Below are positions 1 to 7,952 of a stretch of DNA of 53,606 nucleotides, one piece after another (positions within the stretch are counted from its first letter, which is position 1; each line of letters starts with the position of its first letter). The DNA comes from Bacteroidales bacterium. GTDB lineage: Bacteria > Bacteroidota > Bacteroidia > Bacteroidales > UBA12170. Where the stretch lies: NCBI GenBank assembly GCA_016933745.1, contig JAFGAK010000107.1, positions 1-53,606 on the forward strand. Direction: 5' to 3'. The notes below the pieces were generated by a model that saw only the letters and a program-made list of their open reading frames with translations, made no database searches and was not told where the DNA came from. The position numbers and the translations under genes were made by a program.

Positions 1-287
1 TCATAATCATAACGAATTGCTAAGAAAATAAATCCCAAACCAATGAATATCATTACAATATGTCCGATGGTAGCATGTTCAAATCCTGAGTAACCCATAA
101 ATTTCTCAATCCCATCGGAAGCTGTATTCCATGCACTTTGCAAACTGCTAGCCTCATGTTCAATACTTGTTTGCTGAGTGGAAATAGAATCTGTTTGATT
201 GGCAGAGGACTCAAAAGAAAAAATTGAGGAAGCGATTGCAATAATAAAAATTGCACCTATAACCGTAAGTAACTTTCTTAAATACAT
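1..287 (-). CDS. Sodium-translocating decarboxylase beta subunit (OadB/MmdB-like), 5' part only
   Basis: This gene is cut by the window edge; only the first 95 codons are present. Reading the minus strand from the ATG at 287 gives a hydrophobic N-terminal segment (about residues 4-22), a Ser/Gln-rich linker, and a second membrane segment ending FLAIRYDYE. That ending matches the LAI..(D/E)YEP region near the start of the beta subunit of oxaloacetate and methylmalonyl-CoA decarboxylases. The beta subunit is the integral membrane part that removes CO2 from carboxybiotin and pumps Na+ out of the cell. The start lies 1 bp after the stop of the biotin carrier gene, so it is the last visible gene of the mce-mmdA operon. 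The family call rests on this short N-terminus plus context. The extra N-terminal hydrophobic segment looks like a signal-type extension. Confidence 0.78.
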   Translation of the reverse strand, partial: MYLRKLLTVIGAIFIIAIASSIFSFESSANQTDSISTQQTSIEHEASSLQSAWNTASDGIEKFMGYSGFEHATIGHIVMIFIGLGFIFLAIRYDY

Positions 288-288
288 A

Positions 289-702
289 CTAATGAATTTC
301 GAGTAAAAGTTCGTCTTGCAAAATACTTTCTCCTGCGTTCACACGAATGTTTTTAACAATTCCTTGTTTCTCCGCCAATATTTTGTTTTCCATTTTCATA
401 GCTTCATAAATCAAAAGTACATCTCCAATTTTTACTTCCGAATTTTCGTTCACGAACACCTTTACAATGGTTCCTGGTAAGGGGCAATTCACTTTAAATG
501 CGGCCGATTCCGTTTTAGTCAATTCTTTGTGTGTTTTAATGGCCGGGCGGATGAGTTTGGGCGTTTTAGTTGTTTTAACTTCTTGCTCCAGTTCTACTTT
601 ATAAACGGTACCATTCACATCTACTTTAGCCGTATTTCCTTCTACTTTTTTTATTTCGACACTGTAGTTATTACCGTATATGCTAAATTTGAATTTCTTC
701 AT
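289..702 (-). CDS. Biotin carboxyl carrier subunit of methylmalonyl-CoA decarboxylase/carboxylase
   Basis: Encodes 137 residues from the ATG at 702. The open frame extends upstream to a TTG at 756, but that would overlap the preceding gene. Residues 1-45 form a small beta-rich start typical of Bacteroidota carriers, followed by a Lys/Thr/Pro linker (about 40-65) and a C-terminal biotinyl/lipoyl domain (about 68-137). The biotin attachment motif EAMKMEN is intact, with Lys103 the expected biotinylated residue. The swinging biotin carries CO2 between the carboxyltransferase (mmdA) and the membrane beta subunit. It sits 8 bp after the OadG-like gene and 1 bp before the beta-subunit gene, so translation is probably coupled. 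Confidence 0.93.
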   Translation of the reverse strand: MKKFKFSIYGNNYSVEIKKVEGNTAKVDVNGTVYKVELEQEVKTTKTPKLIRPAIKTHKELTKTESAAFKVNCPLPGTIVKVFVNENSEVKIGDVLLIYEAMKMENKILAEKQGIVKNIRVNAGESILQDELLLEIH

Positions 703-710
703 GATGATTC

Positions 711-1070
711 TTATTTGTTTAAAGGAGTGCGCATTCCGTAAATTTTCGAACTCCAAGGCGAATACCTTCTTGTTACTTCTTTGATGGTTATTTTTCCACT
801 TTCTTGATCATGCTGTTCATTTAAATACAAATACAAAGCAGCGCTGATTGCAGCTGTTACTTCGCCACTAATTTGACCTTGAAACTCTTCAGAATCTTCG
901 GTATTTCCGCGTCTTCGACGAAAGGATTGGTTGGTAAAAAAATGAATTGCTTTGGGGATTAGCGTATAAATTAGCCAAAGAAACATCAAAGAAATCAACA
1001 CGATTAAATAACCTATGATGCTCAGACTGATTGCAAAATCCCACTGTACTATTAATATTGATAAATTCAT
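711..1070 (-). CDS. OadG-family small (gamma/delta) subunit of the decarboxylase complex
   Basis: A 119-residue protein with one N-terminal membrane segment (about residues 15-38), a basic stretch (RRRRG, about 51-55), and a soluble tail containing GEVTAAISAALYLYLNE and YSPWSSKIYG. Both tail motifs are characteristic of the Bacteroidota version of OadG-like subunits. In oxaloacetate and methylmalonyl-CoA decarboxylases this subunit anchors the soluble carboxyltransferase to the membrane and stabilises the complex. It lies 12 bp downstream of mmdA and 8 bp upstream of the biotin carrier. The precise subunit name (gamma or delta) cannot be decided from sequence alone. Confidence 0.85.
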   Translation of the reverse strand: MNLSILIVQWDFAISLSIIGYLIVLISLMFLWLIYTLIPKAIHFFTNQSFRRRRGNTEDSEEFQGQISGEVTAAISAALYLYLNEQHDQESGKITIKEVTRRYSPWSSKIYGMRTPLNK

Positions 1071-1082
1071 AATTAAAAATTT

Positions 1083-2639
1083 CTACAAAGGAATATTACC
1101 ATGTTTCTTGGGTGGATTATTTTGTTTTTTGGTTGCTAAAGTTCGGAATGCACGAATCACTCTAAAACGGGTATTGCGTGGTTCAATTACATCATCGATA
1201 TAACCATAGCGAGCCGCTTCGTAAGGATTTGCAAATAATTCTTTGTATTCGGCTTCCTTTTCGATCATAAAAGCTTTTGCTTCTTCAGGAGAAAGGGATG
1301 CTAATTTTTTTCCTTCCAAAACCTCAATGGCACCTTGAGCGCCCATAACGGCAATTTCAGCCGTTGGCCAGGCATAATTAAAATCTCCTCTTAACTGTTT
1401 GGAACTCATTACATCATGAGCACCACCATAGGATTTACGTAAAGTAACGGTAACTTTTGGGACGGTTGCCTCTCCATAAGCAAAGAGTAACTTAGCACCA
1501 TGTGTGATAATTCCATTGTGCTCTTGAATACTTCCGGGCAAAAATCCGGGAACATCTACCAATGTTAAAATGGGAATATTAAAAGCATCGCAAAAGCGAA
1601 CAAATCGAGCGGCTTTTCTCGATGCATTGATATCGAGTACTCCAGCCAAATAATTAGGTTGATTTGCAACAATCCCAACAGGCATTCCATCAAATTTTGC
1701 AAAACCAGTTATGATATTTTTAGCCCAACGGCGCTGCGATTCCAAAAACTCTTGATTATCTACCAAACGATAAATCACGTCCATCATATCGTAAGGCTGA
1801 TTTGGATTATCAGGAATAATTTCATTTAAAGCATCTTCAAGTCGATCTATTGGATCATCACATACGGTTTGTACCGGATCTTCCAAGTTGTTTTGCGGAA
1901 AATATTCGATTAGTTTTCGGATAATTAAAATACCTTCTTCTTCATCGTCGGCGCGGAAATGAGCGACTCCCGATTTTGCCGCATGCACATTTGCACCACC
2001 CAAATCTTCGGTCGAAATTTCTTCGCCAGTAACTGCTTTGGCCACTTTTGGTCCGGTAACAAACATATTGCTGGTTTTGTTACTCATGATCACAAAATCT
2101 GTCAAAGCAGGCGAATAAACTGCACCTCCCGCACAAGGCCCGAAAATGGCTGAAATTTGAGGGATTACACCACTAGCCATAATATTTCGCTGAAAAATTT
2201 CGGCATAACCTGCCAAGCTATTAACCCCTTCCTGAATACGTGCTCCCCCACTATCGTTGATGCCAATTAATGGCGCTCCAACCAACATAGCCTGATCCAT
2301 AATTTTACAAATTTTCTTAGCATAAGATTCTGATAAGGAACCTCCAAAAACCGTAAAATCTTGAGAATAGACGTAGACTACACGCCCGTCGATTGTACCA
2401 TGACCGGTGATTACTCCATCTCCTAAGAAATGGGTTTTATCCATATCAAAATTAGTACTTCGATGTGTCACAAACATATCAAACTCCTCAAAGCTACCTT
2501 CATCCAAAAGAGCATCAATTCGTTCACGAGCCGTAAATTTCCCGCGTTCATGCTGAGCATTAATTCTGTTTTCTCCACCACCTTTAGCAGCTTCTTCGCG
2601 CAAGGCGATCAATTTGTTAATTTTAGATTTTATCTGCAT
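1083..2639 (-). CDS. mmdA: Methylmalonyl-CoA decarboxylase alpha / acyl-CoA carboxylase carboxyltransferase subunit
   Basis: A 518-residue carboxyltransferase of full family length (about 510-520). It has the two crotonase-like halves of this family: the N-terminal half includes [27 protein letters not shown] and [18 protein letters not shown], and the C-terminal half includes VDVPGFLPG, the [18 protein letters not shown] region and [12 protein letters not shown]. These glycine-rich loops form the oxyanion holes that bind acyl-CoA and biotin. The enzyme moves a carboxyl group between (S)-methylmalonyl-CoA and biotin. The same fold serves propionyl-CoA carboxylase; the neighbouring membrane subunits favour the Na+-pumping decarboxylase, which completes propionate formation. 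It lies 16 bp downstream of the epimerase gene. Confidence 0.93.
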   Translation of the reverse strand: MQIKSKINKLIALREEAAKGGGENRINAQHERGKFTARERIDALLDEGSFEEFDMFVTHRSTNFDMDKTHFLGDGVITGHGTIDGRVVYVYSQDFTVFGGSLSESYAKKICKIMDQAMLVGAPLIGINDSGGARIQEGVNSLAGYAEIFQRNIMASGVIPQISAIFGPCAGGAVYSPALTDFVIMSNKTSNMFVTGPKVAKAVTGEEISTEDLGGANVHAAKSGVAHFRADDEEEGILIIRKLIEYFPQNNLEDPVQTVCDDPIDRLEDALNEIIPDNPNQPYDMMDVIYRLVDNQEFLESQRRWAKNIITGFAKFDGMPVGIVANQPNYLAGVLDINASRKAARFVRFCDAFNIPILTLVDVPGFLPGSIQEHNGIITHGAKLLFAYGEATVPKVTVTLRKSYGGAHDVMSSKQLRGDFNYAWPTAEIAVMGAQGAIEVLEGKKLASLSPEEAKAFMIEKEAEYKELFANPYEAARYGYIDDVIEPRNTRFRVIRAFRTLATKKQNNPPKKHGNIPL

Positions 2640-2655
2640 AATTATTTTTAAAGTC

Positions 2656-3066
2656 TTACAACTTATTTTTTCCGCAAAATTCTGTTAAAACGCCACCTGT
2701 AGATTTCGGATGCAAGAAACCGATCTGTAATCCTTCCGCTCCGGGCCTTGATTTTGAATCAATTAACTTTACACCTTTCTCTTCTACTTCTTGTAATGCT
2801 TGGTCAACATCTTCCACAGCAAAAGCAATGTGGTGAACTCCAGGTCCTTTTTTGGCAATGTACTTTCCAATTGGGCCTTCCGGATCTGTTGATTCGAGGA
2901 GTTCAATTTTGGTTTCGCCAATTTTAAAGAAGGCTGTTTTTACTTTCTGATCGGCAACCTCTTCAATAGCATAGCATTTTACACCAAGTATTTGCTCATA
3001 ATACGCGATGCTTGTTTCTAAATTTTCGACAGCTATTCCGATGTGTTCAATTGATTTTGGTATCAT
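2656..3066 (-). CDS. mce: Methylmalonyl-CoA epimerase
   Basis: A 136-residue VOC-fold protein of normal epimerase length, interconverting (R)- and (S)-methylmalonyl-CoA. Two beta-alpha-beta-beta-beta units are visible (about residues 5-60 and 75-135). Likely metal ligands are His8 ([12 protein letters not shown]), His79 ([15 protein letters not shown]) and Glu129 (GGVLTEFCG). It is the first gene of the mce-mmdA operon and links methylmalonyl-CoA mutase, which is not in this window, to the decarboxylase. The operon is read from a promoter-like sequence at 3116-3123. Confidence 0.95.
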   Translation of the reverse strand: MIPKSIEHIGIAVENLETSIAYYEQILGVKCYAIEEVADQKVKTAFFKIGETKIELLESTDPEGPIGKYIAKKGPGVHHIAFAVEDVDQALQEVEEKGVKLIDSKSRPGAEGLQIGFLHPKSTGGVLTEFCGKNKL

Positions 3067-3096
3067 ACTATTATTTTAAGATAAACGAGTTTTTGA

Positions 3097-3153
3097 TCTA
3101 TTGTTTTTCAGTTCACAAAATTAGCTCTTATTTGTTAATCAAAAAACAATAGA
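3097..3153. repeat. 12-bp inverted repeat flanking the mce promoter
   Basis: The left arm TCTATTGTTTTT (3097-3108) is the exact reverse complement of the right arm AAAAACAATAGA (3142-3153), with 33 bp between them. The centre falls beside the -7 box of the mce operon. The geometry would suit a pair of regulator half-sites around the promoter or a long stem in DNA; no regulator gene is adjacent. Confidence 0.5.
3116..3123 (-). promoter_or_regulatory. Bacteroidota -7 box for the mce-mmdA operon
   Basis: Read on the minus strand this is TAATTTTG, a perfect match to TAnnTTTG. It lies about 50 bp upstream of the mce start. It sits almost exactly at the centre of an inverted repeat with arms at 3097-3108 and 3142-3153. 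The -33 element is not clear. Confidence 0.55.
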
Positions 3154-3454
3154 CATCTAATTATCCAAATTTAAGCATAAAATAGAATAAATTTAGATTG
3201 ATTCTCTTAGATGCTTTATTTCAGCGCCTTAGTCTTTTCTTTTACAATCACAAATCGAACTATTCGATGGCATTTGAATGAAACATGCTGATTTTCAATC
3301 AAAATATCTATGCATACATAAGGAATTCAAGCCCGATTTGAGCCTATTTTCGGACAATTCTAATTTTTTGATAATTATGTATTCACCTTCTTTTTAATAA
3401 TTGAACAATTTTTTATTTCTTTGCATTTATTTATAATTAATCTAAATAAACCAC

Positions 3455-3649
3455 ATGCACGATATAAAAAACCCTTGTATAAACGTATGCCGAACTGACT
3501 CAAATGGCATTTGTATTGGTTGTAAAAGAAGCCTGGATGAAATAGGAGATTGGTCGAAATACACGAATGAAGAAAAAATGACTGTTCTCGAAAAGATCAG
3601 TGGAAGACGAAACGACACCCAAGATTATTACGGAGGATTTTCTTTTTAG
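3455..3649 (+). CDS. DUF1289 family small cysteine protein
   Basis: A 64-residue protein with the four-cysteine pattern C-x3-C-x7-C-x2-C (Cys8, Cys12, Cys20, Cys23) in NPCINVC and GICIGC, followed by the helix DEIGDWSKYTNEEK. This is the standard layout of DUF1289, a family of unknown function whose cysteines probably bind zinc or an Fe-S cluster (inference). It is a single gene, divergent from the mce operon, with no obvious partner. The last 12 residues are variable. Confidence 0.85.
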   Translation: MHDIKNPCINVCRTDSNGICIGCKRSLDEIGDWSKYTNEEKMTVLEKISGRRNDTQDYYGGFSF

Positions 3650-3671
3650 GAATTCCCAACTTACGATTTCC

Positions 3672-3845
3672 TTATTTTTTTGCGCTCACTTTTGATTTAG
3701 AGGTTAAAGCAATTAAAAGTCCAAGCAGTGGCGTAAGAAATACACTAAGTAAAAAGCCTCCCCAAAATCCGAGTTTCGTTGTTTTGGTAATCAAACCTAT
3801 AACAAAGGCCAACGCAATCCAAGTTAACCAAAAATATAAAGTCAT
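3672..3845 (-). CDS. Small hydrophobic membrane protein, 57 residues
   Basis: A short gene read on the minus strand from the ATG at 3845 to a TAA at 3672. The product has two likely membrane helices (about residues 4-20 and 28-48) joined by a short basic loop (TKTTKLGFWG), and a Lys/Ser-rich tail. The pattern of a Trp-rich first helix, K-x-G-F-W-G, then SVFLTPLLGLLIAL resembles short conserved membrane proteins common in Bacteroidota genomes, of unknown function. It runs convergent with the DUF1289 gene and divergent from tRNA-Arg. Support comes from the composition and the intact frame; no ribosome site is evident. Confidence 0.65.
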   Translation of the reverse strand: MTLYFWLTWIALAFVIGLITKTTKLGFWGGFLLSVFLTPLLGLLIALTSKSKVSAKK

Positions 3846-3960
3846 AACGCTATGTTTTTAAGCGAATATAACTAAAATTCGAATAGCAATTAACTACTTT
3901 CTTTAAGCAAATGTTTTAGCATTTTGTAAAATCAGCTAAATTCCTTTCAGAAAAAAGGTG

Positions 3961-3968
3961 TAAATTTG
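3961..3968 (+). promoter_or_regulatory. -7 box of the tRNA-Arg promoter
   Basis: TAAATTTG, a perfect TAnnTTTG match, ends 11 bp before the mature tRNA 5' end. This fits a short 5' leader. Confidence 0.65.
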
Positions 3969-3979
3969 CCGACTAAATT

Positions 3980-4054
3980 GCCCCCATAGTTCAAGGGATA
4001 GAACGGAAGTTTCCTAAACTTTAAATACAAGTTCGAGTCTTGTTGGGGGTACCA
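3980..4054 (+). tRNA. tRNA-Arg (anticodon CCT)
   Basis: A full cloverleaf can be drawn. The acceptor stem is GCCCCCA with TGGGGGT (the outermost pair is G-U), the D arm is GTTC/GAAC, and the anticodon stem is GAAGT/ACTTT. The loop TTCCTAA places CCT at positions 34-36. The T arm is ACAAG/CTTGT with loop TTCGAGT. The discriminator is A and CCA is encoded (4052-4054). It reads AGG arginine codons. It is a lone tRNA with its own promoter and terminator. Confidence 0.95.
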
Positions 4055-4060
4055 AACGAG

Positions 4061-4092
4061 ACAAGAGGTCGAAAACGATCTCTTGTTTTTTT
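4061..4092 (+). terminator. Rho-independent terminator after tRNA-Arg
   Basis: The 11-bp stem ACAAGAGGTCG / CGATCTCTTGT (one G-T pair) closes an AAAA loop and runs directly into seven T residues. It begins 6 bp after the tRNA CCA end. Confidence 0.92.
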
Positions 4093-4429
4093 CAGACCTT
4101 TCGAAAACCTACTTGGCCAAAATGATACACTTTATCCCTGAGCTCAAAATAGGATTGAAATTTTCAAATAATAATCATTTAAAGAAAATATTTGCTTAAC
4201 AAACAAGTTTATATTACTTCCTTAAATATAGCTATCCGCTATTCTTTTGTAGGCATGTCTACAATATGTCTATAATTTCAAAAAAGAAATCTGTTATTAA
4301 ATATGTATTTTTGTTTGTTTACATAATAATAATTTTAGATACTATTCTATAAGAAAATTATAACAATTCATTCTTCAAGAAAAGCGATGATCGTTACTCA
4401 ACATTTTATAAGCGAAGTAATAAGAATTC
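4093..4429. other. 337-bp intergenic region before the FIST gene, with promoter
   Basis: AT-rich with no gene visible. TATTTTTG at 4306-4313 matches the TAnnTTTG -7 box and would start transcription about 110 bp before the FIST start codon. A CAATATGT core at 4262-4269 lies upstream of it and recurs in front of other genes of the sensory island. Confidence 0.55.
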
Positions 4430-5551
4430 ATGAGATACATAAAAAAACCAAGCAACCAAATAATTATTAAAGAACTTTTATCTTTAATGAAAGAAAGTAC
4501 AGATGTATTTCTTATTCTGGCGGGGGAAAAAACAGAATGGAATATTGATGAGTTTATCAGTATAGCAAATAATCAGGGCATCGTTTTTATGGGTGGCGTA
4601 TTCCCAGGATTAATAATTGGCAACACAAAAACTGATGAAGGAGTACTTATTAAGAAATTCAGGGCTAATGGAGCCCCTATCCTTATTAGCGAATTAAACA
4701 AGTCAAAGATCGATCTCCCTAAAATACCTAATTTCGTTTTTGAAGGTAAGAATAACAGGCAGACTGCCTTAATTTTAGCAGATGGATTATCAAGTGGAAT
4801 TACTTTATTCTTAAAAGTACTATTTCATAAGCTGGGAAACACCGTAAATTATATAGGGGGAGGCGCAGGCTTGATCTCGTTAAAACAAGAGCCATGTGTA
4901 TTTTCTAACGAGGGTTTTTTTAAAGATGCTGCAATAATATTATTTACAGAACAAACAATTAACCTTGGAATTAAACATGGATGGACATATGTTTACGGCC
5001 CTATTATAGCCACTCGAACAAACAAAAACATTATACTTGAATTGAACTGGCAAAATCCATTTGAAGTTTATAAAAAAATAATTGACAGTGACAATAATGC
5101 GTCTATTAGCTCGGAGAATTTTTTTGAAATCTCAAAAGGATACCCTTTTGGCATAAGTAAAGATAACTGTGAATACATTGTTAGAGACCCTCTTAAGGTA
5201 AACGATCTAGGCCATATTATTTGCGTTGGTGATATTCCTGTAAATTCAGCACTTGATATACTTAAAGGAAACCAAGTGAGTTTATTAAGCGCTGCAGTTG
5301 ATGCAACGAATGAAGCCGCAGAGCAAATTTCACAAGCTAAGTCATCGCTTATTTTTGATTGTATTTCAAGAACTCTTTTCCTAGAAAACGGTTTTAAGCT
5401 GGAATTAGAATTCATAACTGACGCATTTAAACACAAGAACCTTGATATTAAACTTGAAGGCGCACTAACTTTAGGCGAGATTTCATCTTATAATCAATCG
5501 AATCTTGAATTTTTTAATAAAACCATCTTACTGGGCTTGTTTAATGAGTAA
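4430..5551 (+). CDS. FIST-domain sensory protein (FIST_N + FIST_C)
   Basis: A 373-residue cytoplasmic protein without signal peptide or membrane segment. Residues about 25-215 fit the FIST_N domain (GIVFMGGVFPGLI, ALILADGLSSGI, VNYIGGGAGLISL). Residues about 225-360 fit FIST_C, with the typical IFDCISRTLFLEN stretch and the closing GALTLGEISSYNQSNLEFFNKT. FIST proteins are proposed intracellular small-molecule sensors (amino acids have been suggested) found next to chemotaxis or two-component genes. The gene overlaps the following histidine kinase by 8 nt, so the two are probably translated together. The likely role is to supply a ligand signal to that kinase (inference). Confidence 0.9.
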   Translation: MRYIKKPSNQIIIKELLSLMKESTDVFLILAGEKTEWNIDEFISIANNQGIVFMGGVFPGLIIGNTKTDEGVLIKKFRANGAPILISELNKSKIDLPKIPNFVFEGKNNRQTALILADGLSSGITLFLKVLFHKLGNTVNYIGGGAGLISLKQEPCVFSNEGFFKDAAIILFTEQTINLGIKHGWTYVYGPIIATRTNKNIILELNWQNPFEVYKKIIDSDNNASISSENFFEISKGYPFGISKDNCEYIVRDPLKVNDLGHIICVGDIPVNSALDILKGNQVSLLSAAVDATNEAAEQISQAKSSLIFDCISRTLFLENGFKLELEFITDAFKHKNLDIKLEGALTLGEISSYNQSNLEFFNKTILLGLFNE

Positions 5552-7946
5552 TCAAAAAAAAGAAAATTTATTTAAAGATATATCCTTGCTATACGAATTA
5601 GCATTGAATATGGGGCAATCTCTTAATCTACATGAGACTATTGTCGATTTTGCCGATCTAATTTTGTTTAGGAAGAACTTCACAAATGTTTCTGTATGGT
5701 TAAATCGAATTACTGCCACTTTTGATACCCACAAAAAATCTGAAGAATATTTTTTATATTATTCAACACCTTTAAATTATACAAAAACTACTAAAATTCC
5801 AAAACACCATATAATCTATAATTTACTAACAAAAGACAAAATCATTCACTCGAAGTATGGAGAAGAGCTATTTGATCAATTAACTTTCGAAAATAACGTA
5901 AATACAGGCTCTTTTGTAATTTACAAACTGCAAGATTTTGGATTTATAAAGCTATATTCTTTTAACAACCATGGCTTTACATTGCCAGAAATAAATAAAA
6001 TGAGGGCGATAATGGAAATGTTTGGAAACAGCATTAAAGCCTGCTTGGTTTATGAAAAAGCAAAAGATCAATATTATAAGCAGGCTATATTGGTTAAACA
6101 AAAAGACTTTTCCATTGAGCAATTAAATACTCTAATAGATAACTTACAAATAGGTATCCTATTTGAAGATGCGAACAGAAACATTACACATATAAATAAA
6201 CCTTTTTGTGAAATATTTCAAATTCCGGAGGCCCCAGAAAATTTGATCGGCATTAATTGCGCGAGTTCTGCCGAAAATTCAAAACATTTAGTCGCAGATC
6301 CTCAAGGATTTGTTGATAATATCGACCTTATTTTGAACCAAAGCAAATCTGTTATAGATGAAGAAATCTTATTTCGGGATGGGCAAATATTTGTGCGTGA
6401 TTACATCCACATGAAGAAAGATGGAAAATTAAATGGCCACCTTTGGTTATATCGTAACATCACAAAAAAAAATCATCAAGAAGCTACTTTACGGCTTCAA
6501 AATGTTGCATTTGAAAGTATAACATATAGCGTTTGCATTGCAAATAACAAAGGGGAAATTGAGTGGACTAACAAGGCGTTTAATAGACTAACCGGTTACT
6601 CTCCCCAAGAATTAGTTGGTAAAAATTTTAAAATTTTTAATTCCGGTATTCAATCCAAACTTTTTTATAAAGGATTATGGAAAACTATAAAAGCAGGAGA
6701 AACATGGCAAGGACATCTAGTAAATAAAAGAAAAGACGGAAGCCTGTACTACGAAAATCAAATCATTACTCCTGTAATAGGGAAACACGGAGAATTATCA
6801 CATTTTATTGTTGCTAAAAATGATATTTCCGAACAAATCGCCCTTCAAAAATCTTTGCAAGAAAGTGACCAAAGGTGGATGTATGCTCTAGAAGGTGCTG
6901 GTGATGGTGTGTGGGATTGGAATTTATTAACAGATGAGGTTTTTTATTCCAATTCTCTTAAAAGGATGTTGGGCTATGAAACTGACGAATTTGGCTCTTC
7001 TATTTCAGAGTGGTCAAAACGAGTGCATCCGGATGATCTACAAGAATGTTACACGTATCTTAACGACCACTTTTCCGGCAAAACGAAAAACTATCTTTCT
7101 GAACACCGAATGAAACATAAATCGGGAAATTATATTTGGGTTCTTGATCGAGGAAAAGTGATTACTAGGGATAGTAAAAACAGGCCAACGCGTATGATTG
7201 GAACGCATACCGATATCACTTATAATAAAGAAGTTGAAGCAAAACTCCATCATACGATAGAAAAAGAACGTGAACTCGTTGAATTAAAATCTCGTTTTGT
7301 TTCTATTGCTTCACACGAATTCAGAACTCCCTTATCTACTATCTTAGCCGCTACAGAAGTACTTTCTGATTATAGAGCAAAAATGACCGAAGAAGACATA
7401 AATAAAAGGTTGACTAAAATAAAAGAACAAGTAAATAACCTCACAATTATTGTTGAAGATATATTAGGTCTCAGCCGATTACAAGAAGGGGCTCAAAATT
7501 TAAACCTAAGCACTTTTGATTTGATTGAATTTTCAAAATCACTTGCAGTAGAAATTGAAGAATCCAAAAAAGTGAAACGCATTATTTTTTCTTCTTTTTC
7601 TCCATCTTTCATCATAAATCTAGACATAGGCTTAATGCGCCAAATAATAATGAATCTACTTTCTAATGCTTTAAAATTTTCGAGGAGTAAGGTGTTTTTA
7701 AATATTGAAGAGTCTGAAAAAAACATCCTTATAAAAGTGGCTGATAAAGGAATTGGGATACCTGCCACCGAAATAAAGAGTATACTTGATCCATTTACCC
7801 GAGGAAATAATACTACAGGCATTCCAGGAACAGGTTTGGGACTTAGCATTGTAAATGAGGCAGTTAAAAAGCATGGAGGAAAGATGCTCATTTATAGTAA
7901 AATTAAAAAAGGTACAACGGTAAGCATTTATTTACCTCTAAACTAA
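5544..7946 (+). CDS. Multi-PAS sensor histidine kinase
   Basis: Encodes 800 residues from the ATG at 5544, which overlaps the FIST stop codon. The frame reaches back to a TTG at 5505, which is less likely. No membrane segment is visible, so it is a soluble kinase. The order is a GAF-like N-terminus (about 1-175), PAS (about 200-310), PAS with ITYSVCIANNKGEIEWTN (about 325-440), PAS/PAC with GAGDGVWDWN and the HPDD motif (about 450-565), HisKA with SHEFRTPLST (phospho-acceptor His591), and an HATPase domain with an N box (IMNLLSNALKFS), ADKGIGIP and GTGLGLSIV. All catalytic motifs look intact. The regulator gene follows 6 bp downstream. It is closely similar to the kinase at 11336 through the last PAS and kinase core. 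Confidence 0.94.
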   Translation: MSNQKKENLFKDISLLYELALNMGQSLNLHETIVDFADLILFRKNFTNVSVWLNRITATFDTHKKSEEYFLYYSTPLNYTKTTKIPKHHIIYNLLTKDKIIHSKYGEELFDQLTFENNVNTGSFVIYKLQDFGFIKLYSFNNHGFTLPEINKMRAIMEMFGNSIKACLVYEKAKDQYYKQAILVKQKDFSIEQLNTLIDNLQIGILFEDANRNITHINKPFCEIFQIPEAPENLIGINCASSAENSKHLVADPQGFVDNIDLILNQSKSVIDEEILFRDGQIFVRDYIHMKKDGKLNGHLWLYRNITKKNHQEATLRLQNVAFESITYSVCIANNKGEIEWTNKAFNRLTGYSPQELVGKNFKIFNSGIQSKLFYKGLWKTIKAGETWQGHLVNKRKDGSLYYENQIITPVIGKHGELSHFIVAKNDISEQIALQKSLQESDQRWMYALEGAGDGVWDWNLLTDEVFYSNSLKRMLGYETDEFGSSISEWSKRVHPDDLQECYTYLNDHFSGKTKNYLSEHRMKHKSGNYIWVLDRGKVITRDSKNRPTRMIGTHTDITYNKEVEAKLHHTIEKERELVELKSRFVSIASHEFRTPLSTILAATEVLSDYRAKMTEEDINKRLTKIKEQVNNLTIIVEDILGLSRLQEGAQNLNLSTFDLIEFSKSLAVEIEESKKVKRIIFSSFSPSFIINLDIGLMRQIIMNLLSNALKFSRSKVFLNIEESEKNILIKVADKGIGIPATEIKSILDPFTRGNNTTGIPGTGLGLSIVNEAVKKHGGKMLIYSKIKKGTTVSIYLPLN

Positions 7947-7952
7947 ATCGCT

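Larger units (their letters stand above)
3067..3454. other. 388-bp divergent intergenic region between mce and the DUF1289 gene
   Basis: Very AT-rich. It holds the mce operon promoter and the flanking inverted repeat. I see no convincing small gene. A TTTCTTTG sequence near 3417-3424 is one base from the TAnnTTTG consensus and could drive the DUF1289 gene at 3455. Confidence 0.6.

Noticed and set aside
53-256. Minus-strand 67-codon open frame at the left edge
   Set aside because: It lies in another frame of the beta-subunit gene, whose own frame gives recognisable membrane segments and the LAIRYDYE motif.
5505-5543. Upstream start for the first PAS kinase
   Set aside because: The codon is TTG and the extension would lie wholly inside the FIST gene; the ATG at 5544 gives a normal short overlap.
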